Source of the DNA: Parachlorella kessleri
Taxonomy: Eukaryota; Chlorophyta; Trebouxiophyceae; Chlorellales; Chlorellaceae
Direction: 5' to 3'
Assembly (NCBI GenBank): GCA_001598975.1
Contig: BBXU01003336.1
Span: forward strand, 1-19,657
DNA: 19,657 bases
This document shows positions 1 to 9,379 of this stretch, in pieces. A program made the position numbers and the translations under genes. Each line of letters begins with the position of its first letter. Position 1 is the stretch's first letter. A model generated the notes under the pieces. That model had not been told where the DNA came from. It made no database searches and was given only the letters and a program-made list of their open reading frames with translations.

Positions 1-1343
1 GTGTGCCTTGTGTGCCACCCACCTCAGGTACCTGGCCTGGAATGAGTACAATGTCAGCCTGACTGAGCTGACCAAGGCGGTTGCCACGCCCAGCATCCAC
101 GACAACTTTGGCTACAGCGTGTTTGACCAGGACCTCAACACTTGGCCCACGCCTGCCGATTACTTCTACGGCATTGCTGAGGGTGAGTCAGCAGCCTCAC
201 ACCGGTTCTGCTCCGCAGCTGGTTGACGGCAGAAGAGCACAGGGTCCTTTGCTCTGCACTGCCATGGTTGAAGCGTCTAGGGAGCTGGTAGTCGCACCGC
301 CTCCACTGGTGGGATAGCAGTTGCATCTGACCGTGTGCACCACTTCCAAAAGTCGTGCCCCTGTCGCCATGGCAAAGGTGGATGCTGTGCTCTGGTAAAA
401 CTTGCCCGTGTCGATCTATCACAGACCTTCACTTCCTCTCCTGTTCTGGATACCCACTTGCAGGTACCCCTCACATCCAGGGCCTGTGGAACCAGACCTT
501 TTCCAATGCCAGCGTGGACGTCATCCTAGTGCCCACCACCCGCATCCCCGCCCGCCCCATCTACGCCACTGACGGCATGGCCGAGTTTGACGGGAAGTGG
601 GACTTCACATACAACCTCCTGGGCCAGGCCCACATGGCGGATGTGCCCCCCAAGATTCCCAGCATCGCGTTCCCTGCTGGCCTAGCCGACGATGGCATGC
701 CCGTCAGCCTCATGCTGTACGCCCGGCCAGGTAGGGTGGGGTGTTGTTAACAGTCTGGCATGGTCTGGAGGCTTCCAGGGGAGCGCACAGCTGTAAGATG
801 CCGGCATGCATGGCGCACTTGGGGATTATGGAGCATGCGCTGGTGCGCAGCATGCCTTGCATGCCGTGCCCATAGTTGGACACTATGTAGTGTCAGTTGC
901 GGCTGAGGCAGCCCCAGGGCGGGTGCTTGCCCCCATCACCCACCTGGAGACGATCACATTAGGGCGCCATGCCAACATGTCGCCCACAAGAGCAAGACAG
1001 TCGCGCATGTGAGAGTTCGCAAGCAGGAACTGAACTGCTCCTATGTTAGTCCCAGCATCGCTGCCTGGGCCTGCCCCCCTGTGCAGGCGATGACAGCACC
1101 CTGCTGTCCATAGCCGCCGCCGTCGAGGCCGCCCTCCCCGCCATCCCGCCCCCGCCAGAGACACCCGCCTGCCAGGGGTGCTCCTCTCCAACCGCCACCC
1201 CCATCACCGTGGAGTTCCCTGCTGAGGCACTGGTGACGCCCTCCAGTGGCCCTGTCAACGTCACGATGTACATCCTGGACATAAAGGGCAGCTGCGCCCT
1301 GCAGGCAGCCAATGACTTCCCCATTTTTCCACCTACCTTCTGA
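1..1343 (+). CDS. Amidase-signature family hydrolase, C-terminal part (gene enters from outside the window)
   Basis: Three exons are visible: 1-182 (partial), 464-730 and 1087-1343, ending in TGA. Both junctions are phase 1 with GT-AG borders (gtgagt, gtaggg; ...cttgcag, ...gtgcag). The first exon carries LAWNEYNVSL and a VATPSIHD segment. The second has VDVILVPTTRIPARPI followed by the IPSIAFPAGL / DGMPVSLMLY block that closes amidase-signature enzymes such as mandelamide- or formamide-type amidases. The third continues DDSTLLSIAAAVEAAL then PPPP. These enzymes hydrolyse an amide to acid and ammonia through a Ser-Ser-Lys triad, which would lie upstream of the window and cannot be checked. 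After the PPPP motif, where bacterial relatives usually stop, there is an extra tail of about 48 residues. The natural substrate cannot be inferred. The family call is firm; the substrate and localisation are unknown. Confidence 0.85.
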
Positions 1344-1900
1344 GCCTGGAGGAAGGCCTGCCCAGCTCCGGCTGGTAGAAATGCACAGGTTCTGCTCCGG
1401 CTGCCGGTAGGGTGCATTGCGTAGTGCAGTGCGCAGATGCAGACTCAGATGGAACTGTCAGGTCTCAGTTTGACGAGCGACCAGGCGTGCGAGTTGGGTG
1501 TTTGATTCTCAAGTACTGCTGGTGCTTCCCATGCGAGGAACTATCACTGATTTTCGCTTTCTTGTACATACCACTCCCTGATGGCCAGACGGTTTTGAGC
1601 ACAAATAAACCTCTCATGCCTGGCGCCCATGTTGCATATACATAGTCTTCATGCAGCACAATAAAGTACTGCCCACCATCTCTGGCCCCCTCAGGACGGT
1701 AGGATGCACTTGTTGCATCTGTATGGCTTTGCTGGACTTGTATTGCCCTGTTCAGCTTATCAGTCTGCCAAGCCCTGCTGATTGGCAAGGCATGGCTGCA
1801 TGCAGACATGGGCGTTTGTATGCCAGTACCAGTGAGTGCTCCTGTACATAAGGCAAACGTGCGGTATAAGCTGTCACGATGCAAAGGAGATGAGCATGCT

Positions 1901-1905
1901 TGTAA
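1901..1905 (+). other. Candidate polyadenylation signal TGTAA for the amidase gene
   Basis: TGTAA is the dominant poly(A) signal in chlorophytes. This copy lies about 560 bp after the amidase stop codon, a long but possible algal 3' UTR. Competing AATAAA-like strings lie closer to the stop, so the choice is uncertain. Confidence 0.3.
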
Positions 1906-1986
1906 AGGAGGTAGGAACGGCAAGTGGACGCAATAGCTGCATGCACTTCAATGCCCCCGGCCGACTAGCAGGCTACAATTGTGCAT

Positions 1987-2065
1987 GGTGGCTAGGTAGA
2001 GCAAAGGGGAGAGTTAGGGGGTGACTGCACCGACAGGGCTGGATGCAAGTATGCTATAGGTGTTG
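1987..2065 (+). repeat. Dispersed repeat, copy A
   Basis: This stretch aligns by eye with 12217-12299 on the same strand. Shared blocks include ggtgg, gcaaa, a G-rich stretch, gacaggg, ggatgca and tatgct in the same order, at roughly 75% identity with small indels. One copy is in the amidase 3' region and the other in an intron of the beta-CA gene, which suggests a short interspersed element. No terminal repeats or target-site duplications could be defined. Confidence 0.45.
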
Positions 2066-2608
2066 CATGAGCTCGGCTATAGTAGTTCTCTCCCCGAGCT
2101 AGCAGCAGTGCTCTCCAGGCCAAGCCTTCTCTTACCAGGGGTGGAGCCACCCGCCTGCCGTCCCCACCCATGTTCCACGGTTAAACTTGGTCCAGCCAAA
2201 CCCGGCGCTGCCAGTGACAGCGGCGCATAAGATGCCCCGGCCCTCTATTGCAAGGCTTTGCTCCTCCCTTGTTATACTGATGAAGAGGCTATCGGGCCAC
2301 CTGCCTTACCTCGCGGGGAAAGCCACTCAACTATGCTGCTAGATCAACCGAAGCCACCACGCGCGGCCGCAAGTACCAACTACCCACAAATTAAATTGCC
2401 TAGCACACTTGTTCGCACGAGAACGACCCTTGTCTCATGCAGTCCAGCCCCTCCATTCCGGGCCTCTTCAGCAGATTCCCCACAAGACCTCGCAGCATCC
2501 ACTGCCAGTGGGGCCAGCGCCAGAGGGGTTAGAGTCAGGGCGACCCCTGCCAATCACAGCTGCTGAGCAAGCGAGCCATTGTTCTCTGACAGGACTCTTG
2601 AACGTGCT

Positions 2609-5600
2609 TCACTCTGGCTTCTCCTCAGCTGCGGCATTGTCCTCGACTGTCGCCTTCTTCTCCACCTCGCCAGCCAGCTCATCGGCAGCCTTGTCTGTGG
2701 CAGATTCCTGCAACACCGACCCAGGACACGGGTGATCTTCAGCAGAACTGCCACCGACTGATCCTGCTAGCCTCCCATAGCCTGCCACACGGCGATCCAC
2801 ATATCCCGCCGCACCTCCTGCCAGCGTATGCACAACGGACTGCAAGGGAAGAGGTGCAGATGCGCCCTGGAGCCAGTCACAGCGCCGGCCAGACCGCAGG
2901 CGGCGGCGCAGGCACGCGCTGTGTGCCATAGGCCCGGAGCGGCGACCGCCCCTGCGGGAGGGGTGGGCGCCCCGATATGGCAAAGTTCCCCAAGGCCTCC
3001 GGCCGCACTGAGCAGCTGCCGGGCTACGAAGTCTTTGCACGGCTATGCCAGCCCCTGCTCCAACTGCTCCAAAATGCAAAACCCCACCTTCTCAACCCAC
3101 CCAAAACCTGCCAATTACCTTTCCTGGACAGGGCCCCGCCAGTGAGGCAGATCACCAATAGCCCTGCTTGCTTTTGAAACACAACCCCAGCACCATTCAC
3201 AGCTACCAAACCTCCAAAGGTTCCGCACCTCTGCTGTGGTCACCTCCTTCAACAACGGCTCATTCTTGGCAGCAGCGCCCTCATACGACTCCTTGAACTG
3301 CTGCGCCCGCTCTGCAGCACGGCAAGCAGGCAAAGCGGCCTTGGCACATACTCACTCCACCGCCCTTTCGTGGGCTGAGTTAAATGCCACATACTTCTTT
3401 GGCTGCCCCTGCAGCCATGCTACTAAGACAGACATGCTACTAGACACAGTAACATGCAAGGCAAGCAGGCTACCTGCAGCTAACCCTTCTTCCAGTACCA
3501 CCAGCCAGGTACTTCCGCTTTCCGTGGACCAGGACGGGTCCCATACCAACTCCTCTTTCCCGGGTCTATAATGCTTATAGTGTCCACCAACCACCGCAGT
3601 GGTACCCCAACCCTACCCGCAGTGAAAGCAAGCCTTTGCTCCCAGCCATAGTGATCGACCAGAGGGACCTTCAGTCCCATCAAGTGGTGCACTTGCATGC
3701 TGGGCATCGCCTTTGCGTTGGCATGGTGGGTGCACAACAGCAACGTGACCCATGCGCTGGTCTCCAGCTGCTGTCTGTAATAACACAACTTGTTTTTCCA
3801 CAACAGTGGTGCACCTGCGTTGGCAAAGCGCATGCAGAACAGCCAACCAACCCATACGCTGAGGCCTCCAGCTGCTATCCCTCAAACTCAGTGTTACCTC
3901 TAGCGTCACACCTGCGTTGGCAAAGCGTATGCAGAACATCTCCGTGCAACCCACTACCAGGTCCTCCTAGCTGCTATCCCTCACAACCCAACCTAGGTTT
4001 TCACTCTCGCGGCGCACCTGCGTTGGCAAAGCGTATGCAGAACATCTCCATGCGCTGCTCCTCGTCCGCAAAGTCCACGCAGCTCCACACCATGGCCTTG
4101 TCGCTGCCGCCGTGCTCCTGCACCTTGCTGCCTGGCATCACTGCAGGGGGGCAACGAGGGGGCAACAACCATCAGTTGCACTCCTGCTACCAGCCACCCA
4201 CACAGTGGCTCCGACTAGTTCCTGCCATTGCCCCTGCACCTCTGCTGCCAGGCATCACTGCAGGGGGGCCACGAGGGCGCAGAAAACCATAGACCATGTC
4301 GCAATGCTGCAATCAGCCCACACACTGTGGCCCCAGTTACTCCCTGCCATGCCCCTGCGTCTTTCCTGCCGGGGATCACCAAGACACCACAGCAGCAGCA
4401 CAGCGCACACCCAAACTTCCAGAGGTGGCTCGCTGCCAGGCCGGAGCCCCATGCTAGCCATCACGCCTATGCCACTGTTTGCGACAAACGGGCATCTCTG
4501 CCCTGCCAACAGCACCCAGCGGCAGCCAGGCCAGGCAATATCAACTCCAGCAAGCAGAAGCACCACTGGCCAACGAGACATGCAACCCTGTCCATCAACA
4601 CATATTCAACACATCAGGGCGCCCAGCTTGGCTGTGCAGCCATACACCGCCAGCTCCCCTGTCAGACCCTTGGGCCAGGTTTTCAACCCAAGCCAGCATT
4701 AATGAAGAAAAACATGCCACAACTGTTGGAGAAGGCTGACACCCTGATGCAGTCCTGGTGTCCTTGGACACTCAAAAGGGCTGCTTGAACAAATTGCGCT
4801 TGAAGCCCCCCAGGTCGGCTCCAGCAGTGCCCCCCAGACACGCACCTATGTGGTTTGCCCTGATCTTCAGCGTCTTTTCTTGCCGGAACAGGAATCGGGT
4901 CCGCTTGTTCTCCTTGTGCTGCAACAGCTTCGCCTGGCCCACTCCACGCTCCTTCCACTCACTTGACTCGTTGTCAAATCGGTATAGCTTGGACTTGCTG
5001 CAGCAGGGAGTGGAGGGACAGCTACTATAAGCCCAGCAGCAGGGCAGGCACAAAGACTGCTGGAGCTCACGTCTCAATAACAGGTGGGGCTGCCAGGGCA
5101 ACAGCCGTGTCAGTCGATCGGGGGAAATCTGTGCCTCACAGGATTCTGGTGCAACCAAGTGCAACCTCGAGGCAGCACTGCTGCCTGGCCTCAGCAAACT
5201 GGCCTCGCACTGCGGCCACGCCAGCAGCAGGGATAGGCATGTCTGATTCACGTGCCCAGTAGGGATACACCCAGCACACTGCCACTCCTCAGGGGTTCCA
5301 CGGGGACAGCACACCCAACCGCCGGCCTTTGCACCCTGGCCTCAAGTCAGAAGCAGTCTTCGTGCCTGTCAAAAAGCAGTGTTTCCTCCTCCTCTCCAGA
5401 CTTGACCTCCACCTCCTCCAGCTGAACCAGAGGCTGGAACTCAGCTTTGCACTCTTCCTCAGCTGCAGCACCAACACAACCGACCTCACTGATCACACAA
5501 GCTGACATGTGCTCATTGGCTCCAGAGTCCTTGCTCCCCTAGGCCATATACCATGAGCGTCAAGCTGGGCTGCAAGGGGTGTCTGGCATGCGTGGACTTG

Positions 5601-5897
5601 CCACCAAGTGCATACCTGCCTCGTCGCCACCCTCCTCATCCCCTGCTGCTGCGGCGGCAATTGCCTCCGGCTTGACGCCTGTGAAGCCCGCGAAACCACT
5701 GCCCGCGCCGAAGGTGGAGGCAGAGCCAAAGATGGGGGTAGGGGAGGCGGGCTGCAGACGTCCAGAAGAGTCGGGCACATCATGAGGGGCGACCATGAGT
5801 GTGATGGCTCGTGTCAATATAACATCGTAAAGGGTAACACTAGCGGTACCTTCGCCTCCTCGGAAGTCCCGTTCTCAGGCTTCTCAGGAGAGCTCAT
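2609..5897 (-). CDS. RANBP1: Ran-binding protein 1 (RanBD1 domain) with a short FG-containing N-terminus
   Basis: RanBP1 binds Ran-GTP and assists RanGAP in releasing it from transport receptors at the nuclear pore. Exons on the minus strand: 5850-5897, 5616-5751, 5366-5462, 4846-4997, 4018-4140, 3244-3311, 2609-2707, giving 723 nt (240 aa); phase is kept at every junction. Residues about 70-205 form the RanBD: EFQPLVQLEEVEVKSGEEEE, then KSKLYRFDNESSEWKERGVG, RFLFRQEKTLKIRANHI, VMPGSKVQEH, DFADEEQRMEMFCIRFANAE and QQFKESYEGA. The tail (209-240) is Ala/Glu/Lys-rich and ends EEKPE, as in plant RanBP1. Residues 17-45 contain IFGS and TFGA, unlike ordinary plant RanBP1. The start MSSPEKPENG is the first in-frame ATG before a good donor. 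Intron 3 appears to use a GC donor (ag|gcacga). It lies head-to-head with CLUAP1. Confidence 0.92.
3815..4044 (-). repeat. Tandem repeat of the exon 5 / 5' splice-site junction of RanBP1 (three clear copies, one degenerate)
   Basis: The last ~28 nt of exon 5 plus its donor (coding ...CIRFANA then gt) recurs inside the following intron. Clear copies have their exon-end base at 4018 (the one used in the gene model), 3912 and 3815, spaced 106 and 97 bp. A decayed copy is near 3712. The DNA between copies is also related: an agctgctatccctca-type block recurs with the same spacing. Each clear copy retains the junction GCAG|gtg(c/t), so each is a plausible 5' splice site. Confidence 0.75.
4134..4380 (-). 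repeat. Tandem repeat of the exon 5 / 3' splice-site junction of RanBP1 (two clear copies plus a decayed one)
   Basis: On the plus strand, ggcatcactgcagggggg at 4134-4151 carries the start of exon 5 and its acceptor. It recurs at 4251-4268, 117 bp away, with a decayed third copy near 4373. Flanking DNA also repeats: cctgccattgcccctgc and cctgccatgcccctgc, and the cacac(a/t)gtgg blocks, recur with the same period. Read on the minus strand, the first two copies keep the ctgcag acceptor context. Confidence 0.7.
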
Positions 5898-6140
5898 CTC
5901 AGAGTTGATCACTTGGAAAACAGAAAGTAGAGGAGTGGCGAGGAGTGGTGTGCCTGTGAAGCGTACTCTTGTTGCTTGCGGAAACTTGAAATCGAACCCA
6001 AGTTAGTTGCCAGGTTGCACAGCCGCTTTAGGTCCATCAAAAATGGCGCGAAGGTTGGTAGGGTTCAACTTGTTGACCACCTGGCTGGTTTCGGTGTTCT
6101 TCCAGCCCTTGTCGTGACTACCATCCTGATTTAATAGAGC
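5898..6140. promoter_or_regulatory. Divergent promoter region shared by RanBP1 and CLUAP1
   Basis: Only 243 bp separate the two proposed start codons, so both 5' UTRs and promoters must fit here unless there are upstream non-coding exons. I see no convincing TATA box. A minus-strand open stretch overlapping it (6003-6227) has no ATG and matches no family. Confidence 0.5.
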
Positions 6141-8863
6141 ATGGCAGACAAGGTTCAAGGTGATCAGACGCCCCGCAGAACCATCAAGCAGAGATTTGAT
6201 CAGTTGATGCTGGGGCACCAAGTTCAAAGCTGTTTGCCTTCAATTCTTCTTCGTTTGCCGCCTTGCAGCCCTGTCCCTTTCCCTGCACCGACTGGGATAT
6301 CCAGTTGCCGTCCCCAGCGACCTTCTCCAGCGTCCCAACTTTGAGTTTGTGTCAGACTGCTTTGCCTGGCTCTGCCAACGGTGAGCCGCTGGGCGTCTTG
6401 CCTTCAGACGGACGCGCAGGCTTCGCAGAAGAGTCTCCAACGACGTTGGCACGCGCAGCCGGCAGTTCTGAGCACCCAGAAACACAGGCGAGAAAGTAAC
6501 CTGACTCCTGTCTCCTTGCAGGGTTGACCCAGATGTGAAAGCCCCCCGCGACTATGCCAGCGAACAAAAACGGGCCACTTTCCTGGCATCCTTGGGCAGC
6601 CAGTTGTTTGCCAAAGCGCGCCTCAAGGTTGACCTGCGCAGTCTCTACCGCGCCGGTGGCAGCGCCGCTACAGAGCTGCGAGCCATGGCCACAGTGCTTC
6701 TTGAGGCAGGAGCTGGCAACGATGCTGACAAAGCAGCGACTACGAGCGTGGCTTACAGGGTAGCAACGTTGCAGGAGCGCAAGCTGCAAGACAAAGCAGC
6801 CTTGCAGGAGCTAGCAACAGGCGTTGCCGCCAGTGGTCAGCGGTTGCTGGGATCGCTGGCACTAGCGCCCAGTATCACCCACCAGCTAGATACTGCCCTG
6901 GCGTTGGGCACTGATGGTGCCAACCTCAAGACACAGGCCACCGCAGCCATGGCAGCAGCTCAGCAGCAGGTAACAGCCCTGAAGAAGGCAGTTGCAGAGC
7001 TTAACCAGGAGCAGCAAACACTTGAAGGTGAGCTTACCACAGCGAGTTCTTAGCAGGAGGTAGGCTTCCTGTGGGGCTTGCAATGGCACGCCACCACTGC
7101 AGACTGGCCTTGTGTTACACTTATGCACAGTTGTATCGGGCCATTCTCTGCCTTCAGCCTCCTTGCCCGCTGGGTGAGTTTTGTACATGCCATGCTTGGT
7201 TATAGGCTGTGACTTCTTCATCTCTCATACCCCGGATCTCTCCCTATGGCCCTGCCTTGGGCATGACCTGCAGCCAAGGTTGAGAAGCGGCACACTGAGC
7301 TGGACCGCATGGAGCGCCGCCTGGACTCCCTGCATGCTATCAAGCCAGTGCAGTCAGAGGAGGTCGACAGGCTGGAGGCGGAGCTTGCAGAGCTGTACAG
7401 GGATTACTTGCAGAAGTAAGGATGCTGCCTGTAGGGGGCGGGGTTGATGCGGTAGGCAGTGGGAATGAAAAAACGTGGAGCGGTGGCTGGCCCTGCCTGA
7501 GCCGGGAGGATCGCCTTGCATATTTTGATCTGTGCCCTTAGCGGAATTCTGCTCTCCCTATCAAGGCACTGTGGTTGCGTGGTAGTTGGCATTGGTACCG
7601 CCTTGGGATTATGGCCACCTGTAGTGCCATGTGCCAGGATGGACTCATGCCACCGATGGGCTTTGGCAGACATTGGGCCTGGGCAAGAAGAACCATTACT
7701 GATCTTGCAGGTTCCGGAACCTGGAGTACCTGGAAGGGCAGCTGGACCGCCACAATGCCCAGCAAGAAGCGAAGGCTGAAGAGGCGGACAAGTGAGGAGA
7801 TAATTGCGGGTTGCATTGGCAGGAGGTTGGGCTTGGCCTTCCCTATCTTTTCAGGCTGTACCCTTCATTGACACTGCTGGCTGGAGGGTGCATTGAGTCA
7901 GAGTCAAGGACATTTTGATATAACAGACACCATCCCTGAGCGCCAGTAGGTCTTGCCCTGTACTGGTGTACACACTCACATGTATTGCAAACACAATGCA
8001 GGGCCATGCGCAAGATACAGCGGCAGATGCGCGAGGAGGAGGCAAGGGTGCTGCAGGGTGGCGATCAAAATGGGGATCCAAACAACCCATTCGTGCTGGG
8101 CCTTGCGGCATCCAGCGAGGACAGTGAGGCCGACTTTGCTGCCTTTGAACGCAAAATGCTGCCCAGGTTGGGGGCGGGGCAGCCTTCGCCAGGTGGGATG
8201 TGGCTCTATAGCAAGATTTGGGGTTTGGGCTGTACACAGCTGTGTGGACGTTCAGACTCTGGTTTGTGCCCGTAGGAGGCTGCTCAACAGGCAGGGAGGC
8301 AAGCACACTTGATGTTTTTGGTTCTTGGTGGAGTGCAAACCCAGCTCCTCGCAAAGGCTTTGACTGTGGCAGGCAGTGCAAGCTGGAACCTTCCTTTGGG
8401 GAATTCTCAGTGCTGACAGCAAACCAAAGCCCCCTGGCAAACTGCAAGTGCAGGCTACGCCCCGACACTGTCTGACCCCTTCTGACCAAGCTATACCTAC
8501 ATCCTATTTGGTGCAGGCCAAGGCGTCCTGTCAGACCACCTGCTCCTTGTCCCCGATGACAGCGGGGTCAGCAATGCCTCCCAGGCATCCCCTGGCCGGC
8601 AGGGGAGTGCTCGAATCTCAGGCGGAGGCGCTGGGGGCGCCTTGCCAGGTCGGCCATCTGGCGGCTTTGGCAGCGCAGGAGGCCCAGGCGGTGCCACTGG
8701 CAGCCTGCGGCCCAGTAGTGCGGGCAGCGGCAAGCGGCCAAGCTCTGCAGCCTTCAGGCGCGCAGGCAGCGGCGGCATTGCTGGCGGGGCAGGCTCCGCT
8801 GCAGATGTGCTGGTGGTATCTGACAGGAGCAGCCTACCACTCCCGGGAGATAATGACTTTTGA
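6141..8863 (+). CDS. CLUAP1: Clusterin-associated protein 1 / intraflagellar transport protein IFT38
   Basis: IFT38 is a subunit of the IFT-B complex, which carries cargo outward along cilia. Exons: 6141-6159, 6269-6380, 6522-7027, 7274-7415, 7711-7791, 8002-8192, 8517-8863, giving 1398 nt (465 aa); all junctions are GT-AG and in phase. The N-terminal CH-like domain (residues 1 to ~100) has RLGYP, RPNFEFVSDCFAWL and KARLKVDLRSLYRAGG. A coiled coil spans ~190-310: LEAKVEKRHTELDRMERRL, ELAELYRDYLQKFRNLEYLE and MRKIQRQMREEE match the family closely. The tail is Gly/Ser/Ala-rich and ends DNDF, the same last four residues as animal CLUAP1. Exon 1 is only 19 nt (MADKVQ) and was chosen because it supplies the needed phase and nearly the expected length before LGYP; it is the weakest part of the model. 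The tail is longer and less acidic than in animals. The gene is tail-to-tail with the gamma-CA gene. Confidence 0.93.
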
Positions 8864-9029
8864 TGCGGGCGAGGGAGGAGCTTTGTATCAGCTCCTCCGG
8901 CAGGGGAATCAGGCGCTCGCTTTAGTGCGGTGCATGCGTAATCGTGGGTAACACATGACGGCTTCAACTCCATGTGCGTGTTCCCCTGTCAAGAGCCTTT
9001 TGAAACCAAGTCAGTATAAGCTTCTACTG

Positions 9030-9034
9030 TTACA
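9030..9034 (-). other. Probable polyadenylation signal TGTAA of the gamma-CA gene
   Basis: Minus-strand TGTAA (ttaca on the plus strand) about 350 bp past the gamma-CA stop codon, inside the likely 3' UTR of CLUAP1. Confidence 0.5.
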
Positions 9035-9146
9035 ATGCTGGGCTCACATGTAGAAAGATACTGAAGCATGTTGCAGTACGATTTCATACATGACTGGCAC
9101 CTGCCCCACAGCAACGATATCCTTTCTCAGCCTGCATCAACAGGCA

Positions 9147-9151
9147 TGTAA
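9147..9151 (+). other. Probable polyadenylation signal TGTAA of CLUAP1
   Basis: This is the first plus-strand TGTAA after the CLUAP1 stop, about 285 bp downstream. It lies beyond the minus-strand TGTAA of the convergent gamma-CA gene, so the two transcripts probably overlap. Confidence 0.5.
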
Positions 9152-9379
9152 TTAAGGAACATCAAGCACCCTCCATTTGACAGGACAGACCTGCATCCGA
9201 GCAGATGACTCCAGAGACCCTACTGTGTCAAATGGCGCCAACTTCTACATCTGCCGAGCCCCAAGCAAACAAGATGGCATTGAAGTTCAAAACGTCCTGC
9301 CAGAAACGTCTGGCCCCAATCAAAGCAGGCCAACTCTTCGGCTGATATGACAACCTGCTTGACATTTCGGCCAAGCTGG

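Larger units (their letters stand above)
1344..2608. other. Gap between the convergent amidase and RanBP1 genes
   Basis: This 1.26 kb stretch must hold the 3' UTRs of both flanking genes. The open frames on either strand match no family I know. AATAAA-like strings occur near 1603 and 1659 and a TGTAA at 1901-1905 on the plus strand; any of these could end the amidase transcript. No TGTAA on the minus strand was found for RanBP1. One copy of a dispersed repeat (1987-2065) lies here. Confidence 0.5.

Noticed and set aside
781..880. GCATGC-rich stretch with small inverted repeats in amidase intron 2
   Set aside because: The palindromes are short and scattered, and TGCATG/GCATGC strings are common across the window; no defined hairpin or element.
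3636..4788. Long overlapping plus-strand frames of about 190-220 codons
   Set aside because: They run antisense through RanBP1 exon 5 and its repeat-rich introns. Their length comes from the tandem repeats and low stop density, and they resemble no protein.
6003..6227. Minus-strand 75-codon open stretch ending ...GPKAAVQPGN
   Set aside because: It has no ATG, matches no family I know, and overlaps the divergent promoter and first exon of CLUAP1.
6352..6789. Minus-strand 145-codon frame
   Set aside because: It lies antisense to the well-supported second and third exons of CLUAP1; a shadow frame.
7851..8489. Minus-strand 212-codon frame
   Set aside because: It is antisense to CLUAP1 exons and introns and has no recognisable domain.
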